From Acacia acuminata (Eukaryota; Streptophyta; Magnoliopsida; Fabales; Fabaceae): a stretch of 64,000 bases of DNA. The translations under genes were made by a program, and so were the position numbers. Shown in pieces: positions 1 to 10,715 of the stretch. The first letter of the stretch is position 1; every line of letters begins with the position of its first letter. The notes below the pieces were generated by a model that saw only the letters and a list, made by a program, of their open reading frames with translations, was not told the origin of the DNA and did no database searches. The stretch is from NCBI GenBank assembly GCA_019022655.1, contig JAFJYI010000313.1:310001-374000 (forward strand). The letters are read 5' to 3'.

Positions 1-287
1 ATTCTTTTAATACACTAATATATCTGTGTGTATCAGACAAGCAAACCCAACAATATATATATACTTATCCATACATGCAAAACAATAAGTTTTCCTTCCC
101 TCTTTACATATGTAGCGTATATATATATTCTCACAACAAAGCCAGCGACTCAACACTCAACACTAACATATATATATGTGGAGCGGGTATACACACCGAC
201 ATCAAGTTTTTTCAAAGGTTGTAACATTACTTATACATATATAAACAGAAAAAACTCTTCCTATACCAGATCAACAACATACATACA

Positions 288-333
<46 letters not shown>

Positions 334-479
334 GTAAGGTTTTTATTCTTTCCCTAGTGCGGTAAAAACAAGTTCAAAGACTCCACACACAAGCTACAAA
401 CAAATGGTCCATGTTTTATTATTTAGAAATTAAAGTAGAGAACTCATGTGAACTTAAGCTACGTTCCTAATGGCTTTAA
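1..479. other. AT-rich non-genic edge with (AT)n microsatellite
   Basis: The stretch is AT-rich, with an (AT)n run at about 302-327 and TATA/CATA-rich sequence around it. The open frame from 28 to 357 is made of low-complexity codons (Tyr, Ile, Thr from TATATA and ACA repeats) and is not credible as a gene. If the leader exon proposed at 486-715 is real, this would be its first intron. Confidence 0.5.
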
Positions 480-765
480 ACTCACCTTAATCAAAATCTA
501 AGCTTGCATGCAACAGTTGGTCCTTCCTCTTCTCCGATTCCCTACGTCTTCCTTCGCTCTCAATCTTGATCCCTCGTCTCTCGAGTCTTGGCTTGCTCTG
601 TTTGCTGGTTCCAAAACAGAGTACACACACATTGATTCCATGCTCTCTCCCTCTCAACTACTCTCTCACTTTCAACTTCTCTCTCGTGCTCTCTTTATTC
701 TTTGGTTGAAACACACATACAATGAGAACAAGAGGCAATGGCTCTATATAAAGAATCTGGTCTGA
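480..765 (-). promoter_or_regulatory. Possible promoter and leader exon of a gene leaving the left edge
   Basis: Read on the minus strand, a TATA-like CTTTATATAG lies at about 744-753. About 30 bases downstream begins a CT/GA-rich stretch without apparent coding character, and it ends in AAG|GTGAG at 481-488, a good plant 5' splice site. This is the layout of a plant 5' UTR exon followed by a leader intron. The reading is inference: no protein-coding exon is visible, and TATATAAAG reads equally well on the plus strand, where a short open frame (508-765) covers the same bases. Confidence 0.2.
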
Positions 766-1053
766 GAGGGAGGAGTATGTTGACTCATGGCACTGAGCTT
801 TCTGTCTTCTCTTCTCTTCTTTTCTTTTCTTTTGTTTTTTTTGGCTTTGCTTGTGCGCCTGATATGGGAATGATTTCTCGCTAATATTATCTTCCTCTGT
901 GTATGCGCCATTGATCGAGAGGGTTCATGTTTCTGCTACGTTTTCTGTTTTTTTTTTCTGGTGGCATGATGTGATATTGGATAAATGAATAAATGGTTTA
1001 GGTTTGTATGTTGCAATTGGAATCGAATGGATGGAATGTTTAGTTACTTATAT
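766..1053. other. Non-genic, T-rich
   Basis: T/C-rich sequence with short poly-T runs. I see no gene, TIR or SINE motif here. If the minus-strand promoter at 480-765 is real, this would be its upstream region. Confidence 0.4.
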
Positions 1054-1064
1054 GGGCTTAATGA

Positions 1065-1271
1065 ATGTTTTTTTTTACAAAAAGTTTAGATGGGGGTAAA
1101 TACCAGTACCTCATCAGGGCTAGGGTATGCTTTCAGGCTCAAAGAACGCTTACAGAGGTACTTATAGATCTCCCATCAATGAGGCCCTCACATCAATTAG
1201 CGGGTATCGAACCTCCTCCCTTTTGGGATGAAGGCCGACACCTTAACCAACTGTGTCAATCCTCATTAGTT
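1065..1271 (-). mobile_element. tRNA-derived SINE (SINE-1), copy 1
   Basis: On the minus strand the element starts with an A-box-like GACACAGTTGGTTAAGG and carries a B-box-like GGTTCGATACC about 35 bases later. It ends in a poly(A) tail (poly-T near 1068-1076 on the plus strand). It is flanked by the 11-bp direct repeat GGGCTTAATGA at 1054-1064 and 1272-1282. A second copy of the same family lies directly beside it. Internal Pol III promoter boxes, poly(A) tail and TSD together define a SINE rather than a tRNA gene. Confidence 0.8.
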
Positions 1272-1282
1272 GGGCTTAATGA

Positions 1283-1497
1283 TTTTTTTTTTTTTTTTTG
1301 ATATTAAAAAGTTTAGGTGGGGTTAGACACCGGTACTCTACCAAGGTCAGAGTATGCCTCAGGCTCAAAGAGCACTTACAAAGGTACTTACAGATCGCCC
1401 ACCAATGAGGCCCTCACATCGATCAGCAGATATCAAACCTCCTCCCTTTTGGGGTGAAGGCCGACGCCTTAACCCACTGTGCCAACCTTTATTGGCA
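1283..1497 (-). mobile_element. tRNA-derived SINE (SINE-1), copy 2
   Basis: Same family and orientation as 1065-1271. The A-box TGGCACAGTGGGTTAAGG is a near-perfect match to the plant consensus, while the B box has decayed to GGTTTGATATC. The poly(A) tail is the poly-T at 1283-1299. Its left flank is the repeat GCTTAATGA that also closes copy 1, and its right flank is GCTTAATG at 1498-1505. Confidence 0.8.
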
Positions 1498-1505
1498 GCT
1501 TAATG

Positions 1506-1537
<32 letters not shown>

Positions 1538-1569
1538 AGGCTTAATGAATGTTTTTTTTTTTATATAGG
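1498..1569. repeat. Third poly-T tract with the same target motif
   Basis: A run of T follows GCTTAATG at 1498-1505, then ATAAAG and GGCTTAATGAATG at 1539-1551, then poly-T again. GCTTAATG therefore recurs at 1056, 1274, 1498 and 1540, each time at or next to a poly-T tract, as if retroposons had entered the same site repeatedly and the last left only its tail. Confidence 0.5.
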
Positions 1570-2040
1570 AAAAATGGTGGCAAGTGTGAATAGAGGGGAG
1601 GTGGCTTGTTCACGAGTTGGGCCTAAATGGGAGTAAGTGAATATATGGGCCAAATGGGATTGGAGAAGTATGGGTCACGGTTTGTTTCAATGGTTCAGCT
1701 TAAATAAAAAATATATATATATATGGTTCAGCTTAGAGTAAACAGTGCGTGTTTTTTTAATTTAATAATTAATTATTCCCTTATCTCTTTATTATTGCTT
1801 AATTATTAACTAAATGCTAGAAACGGATCCTTGATGTTTTATAAGGATTTTCTTTCTTATCTAACTTATTAAACCCTTAAAGTAATTTCTTGAAAATTCT
1901 TGAGCTATAAATCAACCTCTAACTATTTTCTTTGTTTTTCTCAAAAAAATAGGTCCTTAAATTTAAATAATTATCTTAGGCTAAATTTTCTTCATAAATT
2001 TCCATACAATATTTTCTAATTCCAAATATCATAATGTTAC
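1570..2040. other. Non-genic AT-rich stretch
   Basis: AT-rich sequence with a short (AT)n run near 1711-1724. I see no gene or element boundary. The duplicated block A begins at about 2041. Confidence 0.4.
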
Positions 2041-2085
2041 AAATTTACTGTTCGCTGCCATATATTTTAAAAACATTTTGTAAAA

Positions 2086-2222
2086 GGAGAGGTGTTTTGA
2101 AACACCTCATGTTCCGAGAGACAGAGACAGAGTATACATTATAGATTATGCCGAATCGAACCCATGACCTTAGGAGGGAAAGGCAAATATGCTCTAACCA
2201 ACAAGCCATGAGTTCGAGAAGC
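2086..2222 (-). mobile_element. SINE-2 copy, subfamily with GGTGTTTTGAAACACC
   Basis: On the minus strand the order is ATGGCTTGTTGGTTAGAG (A-box-like), GGGTTCGATTCGG (B-box-like) and then the hairpin GAGGTGTTTCAAAACACCTC near the 3' end. This order and the hairpin define the family called SINE-2 here. The copy at 12293-12430 is its partner in block B. Confidence 0.7.
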
Positions 2223-2350
2223 ATAACCTGTGCTATTTTTACTTATTTGCTTAAAAAGTCAGGATAGGCACTATATACAATCCAGCCGATTTACCATTAC
2301 ATCAAGCACATGGTGTCTTTAAAACATCATGGTACATTGATGCATATACA

Positions 2351-2591
2351 TGCTCTTCCTAACTGATCAATATAAGACGTAATTGATTTTTTTGAAGATA
2401 TAAAAAAAGCTAAATAAGTAACTGAATCGGAGTATATCTTATATATTACTAGATTACAATTTAATAGTTTATAAGTGAGGCAAATTAGTTTGATATAAAA
2501 ATGATAAATAAATAACTTTAAAGTAATTTATTCAAATTCTTTAATTTTTCAAAAAAAAAATTATTTAAGTTTTATATTAAGGATCGAGGTA
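2351..2591. mobile_element. Degenerate Stowaway-like MITE, block A
   Basis: Counterpart of 14176-14407. The ends (CTCTTCCTAACTGATC at the left, ATTAAGGATCGAGGTAG at the right) are decayed Stowaway termini. Present in both blocks, so it predates the duplication. Confidence 0.5.
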
Positions 2592-3126
2592 GTGCAATTT
2601 TTTTTTTTGGCCACACATAATATACACAATCAATATGATATTCTGAAAAAACTCATAAATTTGGAAGACATAGTAGATTGAAGTTATATATTTAAGATAA
2701 AAATAAATTTATTGTCTAGCTCATATATTTAGGACATGAGAAGTGGTAATTGCTAATTACACAATTCCCCCAATTTAAAAGCAATTTGTTCTTCTCTTCC
2801 ATATGAAACCTTAATTTATTTGAGTCATAAAGGATACATTTGTGTTGAGAGATCCATGCATTGCATGAACCTCGAACCGAATATTAGATAATTCTTATAA
2901 AAAAAACCTTAACTTGTGTTGGTTTTTAAATTTACAATTTTTAGAAATCATCCAATATAAGGTGGAAGGTTAAAAATGTCATTCTTGGATGATATGCACA
3001 TCAAGCAATCTTACTAATTATTTTGCCAAAAAATTAATTATTTATCGCACTTCCTACAAAAGTTTGTTTTATTTATAAAACACTTTCAACATGTTTTATA
3101 TAGACAAAAGAAAACATTAAACTTTA

Positions 3127-4470
3127 GGGTTAAGGTGCAAAAATACATATGTGCTTTTCTTCAAGGAGAGCGCCAAGTGTTTTTTTTTTCGGGTGCAAAA
3201 GTGACTATGTGGTTATAAATTAGGTGCAAACATACCGTTTGGCCGTTAAGTTTGACTTTGACCGTTAAGTTTGACTTTTTTCTTTTTGGACGATGACGTG
3301 ACATTTCAAATGTGCAAAAATATCCATGTGGTTTTTCAACAAGAGCGTCGAACACCAAATTCTTTTTCTTTTTTAATTTAATAATTTTATTTTAATTACT
3401 ACTAGGGTACTAAAAAGATATTCGGGATATTGATTTTTGTACTAAAAAATTACTTTATGATCTTGAAAAATTATTTTAAGATCGAAAAAATATTTCGGGA
3501 TCTTGGACCGGTACTAAAAAAAATACTTTGAGAATATTGCCGGTGCGAGAAAAAATATTTCATAATCTTAAAAAATTATTTTTGAATCTTAAAAAATATC
3601 TTTGAAGTATATATTTTTAGTACCGGTAGGTATCCTGAAATATTTTTGCATGATCTCAATATAATTTTTCAAGATGATGAAGTAATTTTCGATACGATCA
3701 GTATCCTTTTAGTACCATTCAATAGCGTGAAATATTTTTTCAAGATCCTAAAATAATTTTTCTAGATTATCAAGTATTTTTTCTATACCGTCGATATCCG
3801 AAAAGTACTTTTTAGCACCCGGTCAAGTACCCTAAAATATTTTTTCGAAGAATGGTTAGTATCCTTTTAGTAGTAGGTCGATACCGAAATATTTTTTCAA
3901 GATCCTAAAATAATTTTTCAAGATTATGAAGTATTCTTCTGTACCAGTCAGTATCCTGTAAGTACTTTTTAGTAATAGTTAGTACCCTGAAATAATTTTT
4001 TCAGTATCAGTCAGTATCCTTTTAGTACCGGTCAATACCTGAAATATTTTTTCAAGATCCTAAAATAATTTTTCAAGATTATGAAGTATTTTTTTTGTAC
4101 CAGTCAATATCCTGAAAGTACTTTTTAGTACCAGTCAGTACCCTGAAATATTTTGTTAGTATCAGTCAGTATCCTTTTAGTACGGTCCAATACCGAAATA
4201 TTTTTTCAAGATCCTAAAATAATTTTAATTGAAGTAAAATTATTAAACTAAAAAATCATAATTTGGTGTTGGGTGCTCTTCTTGAAAAATCACATGTGTA
4301 TTTTTGCACCTTTGAAATGCCACATCATCGTCAGTCCCAAAAAAAGTCAAACTTAACGGTGAAACGGTATTTTTGCACCTAATTTGTAACTGTGCACTTT
4401 TACACCTAAAAAAAGCACTTCTCGGGCGCTCCTCAAAGAAAAGTACATGTGTATTTTTCCACCTTAACCC
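3127..4470. mobile_element. Non-autonomous Mutator-like element, 1344 bp
   Basis: Flanked by a perfect 9-bp TSD TAAACTTTA (3118-3126 and 4471-4479), which occurs once in block B at about 14920-14930, so the empty site is in hand. The TIRs start GGGTTAAGGTGCAAAAATAC on the left and GGGTTAAGGTGGAAAAATAC on the right, with similarity continuing about 45 bp. A 9-bp TSD with G-starting TIRs fits the Mutator superfamily. The interior (3400-4230) has no coding potential and is built of repeated GTACC..TCAGTATCC and TTTTTCAAGATCCTAAAATA motifs. Confidence 0.85.
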
Positions 4471-4531
4471 TAAACTTTATTAACTCTCTTATAAAATCCA
4501 ACAACTTTCCAAATTTTATTCATATTTAATA

Positions 4532-4769
4532 CTACCTCCAGTCCTAATTATAAGACCAGTTGACTTTATTTGGAGAGATTAAAGAAGCTAAATATGTTAC
4601 CTAATCATATTATATGTTGTATATCATTGGATTATATATTAGTTTATTAGTCAAATTAATTAGTTTGGATAAAAAAAATAAAAATAAAAATATTTTAAAG
4701 TAATTTAATTAGCTCCCTTAATCTCTTCAAAAAAAATTAAATTAGTCTTATAATTAGGACTGAAGGAAG
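4532..4769. mobile_element. Stowaway MITE, 238 bp
   Basis: The TIRs read CTACCTCCAGTCCTAATTAT at the left and, reversed, CTTCCTTCAGTCCTAATTAT at the right, with TA on both sides. Block B has a single TA at the matching point (ATTTAATATATAC, about 14970-14982), so insertion followed the duplication. CTCCCTCCGTCC-like termini and a TA TSD are typical of Tc1/mariner-derived Stowaway elements. No coding capacity. Confidence 0.85.
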
Positions 4770-4916
4770 TATATACAATAAGAACAAAGCCAATATAATA
4801 ATATATTAAGACTAAAAAATTTCTTCTCACTTGGTAAATGGCAATTGTTAGGATAAAACACAAAAGAGTAGAAAATAATGGCAATTGTGAAGATAAAACA
4901 CAAAAGAGTAGCAAAT

Positions 4917-5058
4917 GAGAGTTATTTTGAAATACCTCATAGTTTTGTCGTAATAACAATAATACTTCCTCCGGTCTTTCCTTGTGCTTATTCGAACCTG
5001 TGACTTGGAATTAAGAGTGAGAACCCCTAACCAGCAAGCCACAGATCTTCAAGGCACA
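4917..5058 (-). mobile_element. SINE-2 copy
   Basis: Minus strand: GTGGCTTGCTGGTTAGGG (A-box-like), CAGGTTCGAATAAGC (B-box-like) and a 3' hairpin GAGGTATTTCAAAATAAC whose second arm has decayed. Partner of 15140-15289 in block B. Confidence 0.7.
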
Positions 5059-5390
5059 TTTGATCGACTGTCTATATCAATATATTCTTTACTCCGTCCA
5101 TACATATATATAAAAAAGGTGCTTTAAACCAAATTATGCATTATATATAATTATTAAGATTTATTAAAAATAATAAATATACAGGAAATATATTCTTTCC
5201 CCCTAAAAATGTCTTCATTTATGGAGGAAAAATAATGTAAACGAATAAAGAGAATGAGAGAAAATAAAAGGAAAAAATCAACCCTTTAATTAATACAATG
5301 TATGAGATTAAATGAGAATAAAATTGGTAAAAATGTATTTATTATTCTAACCAATTCAAACAAAACCTTATAAAAAGGGCTAACATATTC

Positions 5391-5426
<36 letters not shown>

Positions 5427-5428
<2 letters not shown>

Positions 5429-5794
5429 GAAAATGCATTTAAAGGCCCTTTTTAGAGAAAAAAAATCCCAAAAGGGCCCCAAGGTTCTGAAAATCCCAAA
5501 AAGGGCCCTTGGGCCCTTTCTGGGATTTTTAGAATTTGCTTGAGTTGTAAATGCAGCTGATATAGTTGTTAACCGGGGATGATATTGTTGTTAATGTGAC
5601 TGATTTAGTTGTTAAAATATTGTTGTTAATGTGGCTGATTTAGTTGTAAATAAGTATTGATTTAGTTGTAAATGTGGTGATTTAGTTGTCAACCTTGATT
5701 CGAAATCGAGAAAGTGCCATTTCTAGGATTTTCAGAATCTTGGGACCCTTTTTGGGATTTTTTCCTCCAAAAAGGTCTCCCATATGGATTTTCC

Positions 5795-5795
<1 letters not shown>
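5427..5795. mobile_element. TIR element inserted inside a poly(A) tract, about 369 bp
   Basis: The ends are imperfect TIRs of about 70 bp: GGGAAAATGCATTTAAAGG on the left and GGGAAAATCCATATGGGAG on the right, both continuing into CCCAAAA..GGGCCC-type sequence. It lies between poly(A) runs at 5390-5425 and 5796-5828. Block B has one uninterrupted, shorter poly(A) tract at this point (about 15627-15641). The interior (5560-5700) has several GTTGTAAAT/GTTGTTAAT and TGATTTAGTTG repeats. G-starting long TIRs suggest a Mutator-like MITE; the TSD cannot be read because the target is all A. Confidence 0.75.
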
Positions 5796-5830
<35 letters not shown>

Positions 5831-5978
5831 CCTTCTATATAAGGACCTTTTATTGAACTGGGCCAAAACTTGAAACACCATAAGAATAATTTCCCGGAGA
5901 TATTTTATTATCCTGTATCCCACGAAGTGAACACATAATTCCAAAATGTCCACTTTTTGAAAAAACATAGTAGAAAAT

Positions 5979-6110
5979 GGAGAGGTATTTTGAAAAATAC
6001 CTCATTAATAATGTCTGTTTCTGCCTCTTCATCAATGCCTATTCGATCTTGCAACCTGCCAGTTAAGAGTGGAGCACCCTAACCAGCAAGCCACAAGCCT
6101 ACAAAGCTCA
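5979..6110 (-). mobile_element. SINE-2 copy
   Basis: Minus strand: TTGTGGCTTGCTGGTTAGGG, a decayed B box AGATCGAATAGGC and the 3' hairpin near GAGGTATTTTTCAAAATACC. Partner of 15822-15940. Confidence 0.7.
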
Positions 6111-6196
6111 CTCACTTAAAGTCTATGTTTATGGTGAATCGCCTTTCTGGGTATATTTATTAATGTTATGCAAGGTGTCATTGTAAACCATACAAG

Positions 6197-6232
6197 ATTT
6201 TTGGCAAAAAAAAAAAAAAAAAAAAAAAAAAA
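6197..6232 (+). mobile_element. Minimal retroposon: 9 bases plus poly(A) with a 10-bp TSD
   Basis: ATTTTTGGC followed by about 27 A residues sits between two exact copies of ACCATACAAG (6187-6196 and 6233-6242). Related sequence at 8673 and about 27030 has a single ACCATAC(A/T)AG, i.e. the empty site. The same insertion with a shorter tail is at 16036-16064 in block B, so it predates the duplication. Best read as an extreme 5'-truncated L1-mediated insertion. Confidence 0.7.
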
Positions 6233-7400
6233 ACCATACAAGCTTATTATTCCTAGACTATCATTATAGTTGTTTACAGTTTTCCTTATCTTAGACTGTG
6301 AGATATTACGCTTCGACTAACTATAACTAGAGGTATTTCATATCAAATATTTTGTTACTGTTTATTATTGGGGAATTTATGTTATGTATTTTGGCATTAT
6401 TATTTTATTTTATCCTACAATTTGTAATATCCTTTAATCTTATAAACAATTGTTCTTTTCAATTTTTGAACTTTGATTTAGTGCAGTACAATCCCAATAA
6501 TTTTAGTCATTTAAAATGTTAGTTCCTACACTTAGAAAAATAAAATCAGAAAAAATTAATGTTATTTCATGATAATTAAGGATTAGTGTTTTGAACAACT
6601 AAAATTATATATAAATATTTAGTTATATCATGTTTACTTTTATAAACTGAGTTTTAAACTATGTAAGCATTATGCAGATTGAATTACATAAGTCAAAATT
6701 CACTTAATAAAAAATGTAGAAATCCAATTATTGATTTTCTCTAATAGATATATAAGAAAAATATGTAGGCCATACCCTTCTTACCTTCTATATAATAGTT
6801 ATCTTTTTTGACAATCAATAACTAATATAAATTTTTATTAAACTGCTCTATTCATAAATTTTAAATAATACTGTTTATTTTTAAATAATAACATTGACAA
6901 ATTGATCATCAACAAAAAAAACTAAAAATTCTACTAAGTCATAATATGATAATATCATATAATATACATTGTTCACTTTTCAGAGACTATAATAAATAAG
7001 ACTTACATTTAATTATTTCTCTGACTACCTACAGAAGCCTCCTTAATAAATTGCTTATTCGTTGTCCTGTGTGTGAGGGTGATCCTCAGTCCTTCCCTTA
7101 ACAAACCCCATGCCAAGGAATATACTAGCTTTAGTTTTAAAAGTTAATTGGCGTGGATTTAGTTTTAAATATAAAATATAAAATCTCAATCTCCTTATTT
7201 TCAAAATTTATAAATTTTTCCCAATATAATTATTGATTGCATATATTAAGGTGATTCATCCCAAATATTTCCAAAAATTCGAATGAAACACAAAATAGTA
7301 GAAAAATGAGATGGATTTCTTCCGGGTCAAATTATTCTAATTTACAAATTCTCCCCTTTACAATAGGAAAATTTAGAATTAAACACAAAAGAGTTAAAAA

Positions 7401-7540
7401 TGAGCTGTATTTTAAAATACCTCATAATTTTGTAGTATTAATAATGGTACTTCCCCTCTGGTCCTTCACATTGCCCCTTTCGAACCCATGACTTTGCAGT
7501 TAAGGGTTGAACACCCGAACCAGCAATTTACTCAAAGGCA
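7401..7540 (-). mobile_element. SINE-2 copy
   Basis: Minus strand: B-box-like TGGGTTCGAAAGGGG and 3' hairpin GAGGTATTTTAAAATAC. The A-box end has lost the TGTGGCTTG match. Its block B partner (22904-23850) is split by an 800-bp Stowaway element. Confidence 0.65.
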
Positions 7541-7840
7541 ACTTATAATCGTTCGCTTAATTCTTTCTTTCTTAACTATGAATGGACTGTCTCTATCTAC
7601 TTATTTATTGTGTATAGATAAGCAATTATGCAATTGAAAAAATGATGGAAGAAATATACATTATTGAAAATTTTCACTTTTAATAAATATTCAGTATATA
7701 AAAAGAAGACTTTTGTAGTTTTCACGCTATTATGGGCTTACATTCCTATAAATTGAACTAATTGGTTGCTAAAAGCGTCCAATACAAATAGATTAATCCC
7801 AAAAAAAATATAACATTTTTACAAATAATCCGCGGAAAAT

Positions 7841-7925
7841 AAGAGGTATTCAAAGAATATCTCGTTAAACTAGGATTATTCTTCTTTCTTTGTTCACTAG
7901 TTTGATCCTCTAATGTTTTATGTTT
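7841..7925 (-). mobile_element. Truncated SINE-2-like copy
   Basis: Only the hairpin end (AGAGGTATTCAAAGAATATC in plus orientation) and adjoining CTTTCTTTGTTCACTAGTTTGAT remain; A and B boxes are absent. The same truncated form occurs at 24134-24240 and 53844-53912. Confidence 0.45.
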
Positions 7926-8352
7926 TTTTCTTTCTTTGTTCACTAGTTTGATTGCCTAATGTTTTATGTTTTTTTTTTTTCTTAATAATTGGAAAATTTT
8001 ATTCATTCAAAACATAAGTAAAAAGACTATGGGAAAAATATTGCAAGGCAATTAGTTTATGATAACAATTACTACTAAAAAAATCTTAGGATGCTAGATT
8101 CTACTTAGTCCTAAATTATTAAATGATAAAAGTTTGAGAATAATAATAATAACAATAATAATAAAGAACTGGATCGTACCGAGTTATACTGACATTCATA
8201 ACTGAGTTAAAATTTTGGAACATGTACAAAATAATCTGTGAAGATATTCTATAATCCTACCTCACCTGAAGTGAACACAAAATTTCAAAAGATCCACCTT
8301 ATAAATCAATTTTTATGACAAAGAAATTAAAGAAACACAGAGAGCATAAAAC

Positions 8353-8490
8353 TGAGAGGTATTTTGAAATACCTCATGATGTTGTGATAATAATAATTAC
8401 GTACGTATCTGTTCCATGCCTATTCGATCTCGCAACTTACCGGTTAAGGGCATAATACCCTAACCAGCAAGCCACAAGCCTACAAGGCTC
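8353..8490 (-). mobile_element. SINE-2 copy
   Basis: Minus strand: CTTGTGGCTTGCTGGTTAGG, decayed B box GAGATCGAATAGGC and hairpin GAGGTATTTCAAAATACCTC intact. Its flanks (8225-8353, 8490-8560) match those of the copy at 5979-6110, showing that larger units were duplicated together with the SINE. Confidence 0.7.
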
Positions 8491-8936
8491 TACTCTCTCA
8501 CTCACTTAATTATTTGTTTACTATGCATTGCCTTTCTCTCTATATTTATTAATGATAGATAAGCAATTATCTTTTATAATTTTGCAATAGTTAAACTCCT
8601 TTTTTTTTTTTTTGAAAGATTTTTCTAGTACGGGTCCTGCCTAATTTTATGATCAGATAAGGTGTCATTGTAAACCATACTAGCTTATTATTAAATAATT
8701 AAATATTATACAGTCGTATCATATATTTTAGGAAAGTATTATTATGTAGAATTTATTTTAATATTCATCTCATATTAATTTTAATCTCGTTTTACATTTG
8801 TTATTAAACATTTGCCAACTTAAGTTAATTAGGTGGATTGATAAATGAATTAACACTTTCAAAGATCTTAATTTTGGAATTTAATGAATAAAAAATTATG
8901 TTAGGATAACTTCCCATTGGACTCTATCTATATCTT

Positions 8937-8988
8937 TTTTTTTTTTTTTTTTTTTTTTTTGTCAGAAAGAAATATTTCATTAATACAT
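8937..8988 (-). mobile_element. 3' end of an unidentified retroposon, interrupted by a solo LTR
   Basis: Minus strand ATTAATGAAATATTTCTTTC followed by TGAC and a long poly(A) (the poly-T at 8937-8960) resembles the 3' terminus of plant LINE-type retroposons. The same end is at 27294-27335 in block B, where the body continues to the right; in block A it is cut by the LTR at 8989. Confidence 0.4.
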
Positions 8989-9943
8989 TGTCTCATCCTT
9001 GACCAAATTATCGCGTGACAAAAGGAACATGACATGGTTGTACGATAGGTTGTATCGTATCATCGTCCCCATATGAATTGAGTAGTCGCAATGTCTTACT
9101 AGAGGCTACTTACAATTTGTGGGTGGGTACAAGTATTGACTCACGCCAATCTCATGTGGGCTCGCGGGTCGTACATAAGAATAGCCCAACACGAGCAATA
9201 GTGTCAGATTCATTGAATCTTAGATATATCTAAGATTTAATGAATACCGTATTTAATCTAGGATAGATATATATATATATATATATATTATTATATTAAA
9301 TTCGAAAATAATATAATAATATTATTTAATAGAGATTATAATATTATTATATAATATTTGTTTTGTGTTTAATTTATTTGATAAATTAAATATCTAAAAC
9401 AAATAGAGATATTGTATCTCGATTTAATTTTCGAATAAAGATATCATATATTTGATTTAATTTAAATTGAGATATAATATCTCGATTTAATTTATAGAGA
9501 TAAATTAAATCGAAGGCTTTCAATTTGGATTAAATAAATAGATTATATTATATCTATCGGATAGATTTAATTAATATATTATTTTAATCCAAATTCAAAT
9601 TTCAAGATTAATAAGGACTAAATTTGAACATATAATACGCCTATTGGGTTTTGAAAAACCTACGGGACATTTTGTCAGACGTATTAGAAAAGCCACGAGA
9701 AACCCTAGAGAGAAAAAGTAGAGACGCAAGAATGCGAAGCGCTAGCACGCCGTCGTAGAGTCGATTCTGTTGATCGAGTAGGTAGCCCACGAGATCGAAT
9801 TGAACGAGACGCTCACGAGTTCGCATAGGTACAATTCTTCTCTAACTTGATTTAAACGTCGTTGATGGATCCTCCGATGGAATTCGTAAGATTTTAATGG
9901 ATGAAAATCCTTCCGCTGTATGTACGGATCCCAAAATTAGACA
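8989..9943. mobile_element. Solo LTR, probably Ty1/copia, about 955 bp
   Basis: Absent from the matching point of block B (about 27335-27345). The ends are TGTCTCATCC and TTAGACA, a TG..CA pair with a 5-base inverted terminus TGTCT/AGACA. The right third has a leader-like stretch (GAAACCCTAGAGAGAAAAAG near 9700) and ends CTTCCGCTGTATGTACGGATCC, a style common in copia LTR ends. The middle is AT-rich with an (AT)n run at about 9264-9288. Flanking pentamers TACAT and TACCC match only in part, so the TSD is uncertain and the exact ends could shift by a few bases. Confidence 0.6.
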
Positions 9944-9959
9944 TACCCACAATCATATA

Positions 9960-10196
9960 CTACCTTTGGTTTTAATTATGAGACCGAGTTGATTTTTTTT
10001 TAGAGATATTAAGGAAGTTAAATAAGTTACTTAATCATATAATTTATTATAATTATTAGATTATATATTAGTTTATTAGTTAAACTAATTAGTTTGGAGG
10101 AAAAAATAAATATAAAATACTCTAAAGAAATTTAATTAGCTTCATTAATTTCTTCAAAAAAGTCTACTTGGTTTTATGATTATTATTTGGAGGAAG
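9960..10196. mobile_element. Stowaway MITE, 237 bp
   Basis: Same family as 4532-4769: TA followed by CTACCTTTGGTTTTAATTAT, ending ATTTGGAGGAAG then TA. The interior shares TTATATATTAGTTTATTAGT and TTAATTAGTTTGGA with that copy. No coding capacity. Confidence 0.8.
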
Positions 10197-10715
10197 TATT
10201 TAATTATTTATAACCAAGGTTGTCAAATTTGTGAATTTAAGCAAACTCGTGGATGCTGACGTTAACTCGTATCATGAACTTAAATCGTAAACTCATAAGA
10301 GTTTACTTTTATTACTAAATAGATATTACTAGTATATAATTAAATAATTAAAATATAAAAATGGCAATAATTTAATTTAAATATATTTTAAATCCTTATA
10401 ATTGAAACTAAATTCATCAACATTCATTATTTATCATATTTAATAAAGAAATTTCTACAAAATTTCTTTATAAAGCCGTTGAGCATGATCAAATAAAAAA
10501 ATTAACATGAATTTAAAGTAAATTAACATGTGTTTATGACAGTTTTTTAGCTAAACCTATATATGCATAGCAACTTAATTAGATGGAGGGGTTTACTTTT
10601 GATATGCCGGCGAAAATTATGCTTAGTTGTATATGGCGTAACAAATGATTAGTTGAAGTAATTAAAAAGATGATTTGTTGAAATAGCGGGCAAAAAATGG
10701 GCTGTGATTGTTAAA
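10197..10715. other. Non-genic AT-rich stretch
   Basis: AT-rich sequence between duplicated blocks A and B. I see no coding region or clear element ends. Confidence 0.4.

Larger units (their letters stand above)
2041..8988. repeat. Segmental duplication, block A
   Basis: Matches block B (12249-27350) in the same order: 2041-2340 with 12249-12510; 2345-3126 with 14135-14930; 4480-5390 with 14930-15620; 5830-6300 with 15640-16160; 6300-7440 with 21840-22940; 7440-8230 with 23741-24515; 8230-8345 with 24881-24990; 8345-8988 with 26594-27335. Every gap is a recognisable mobile element in one block and an empty site in the other. The blocks differ by many substitutions, so the event is not recent. 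Confidence 0.85.

Noticed and set aside
28..357. Open frame of 109 codons at the left edge
   Set aside because: Entirely TATA/ACA microsatellite-like codons; no domain.
508..765. Plus-strand 85-codon open frame
   Set aside because: CT-rich leader-like DNA with no recognisable protein; the minus-strand leader reading explains it better.
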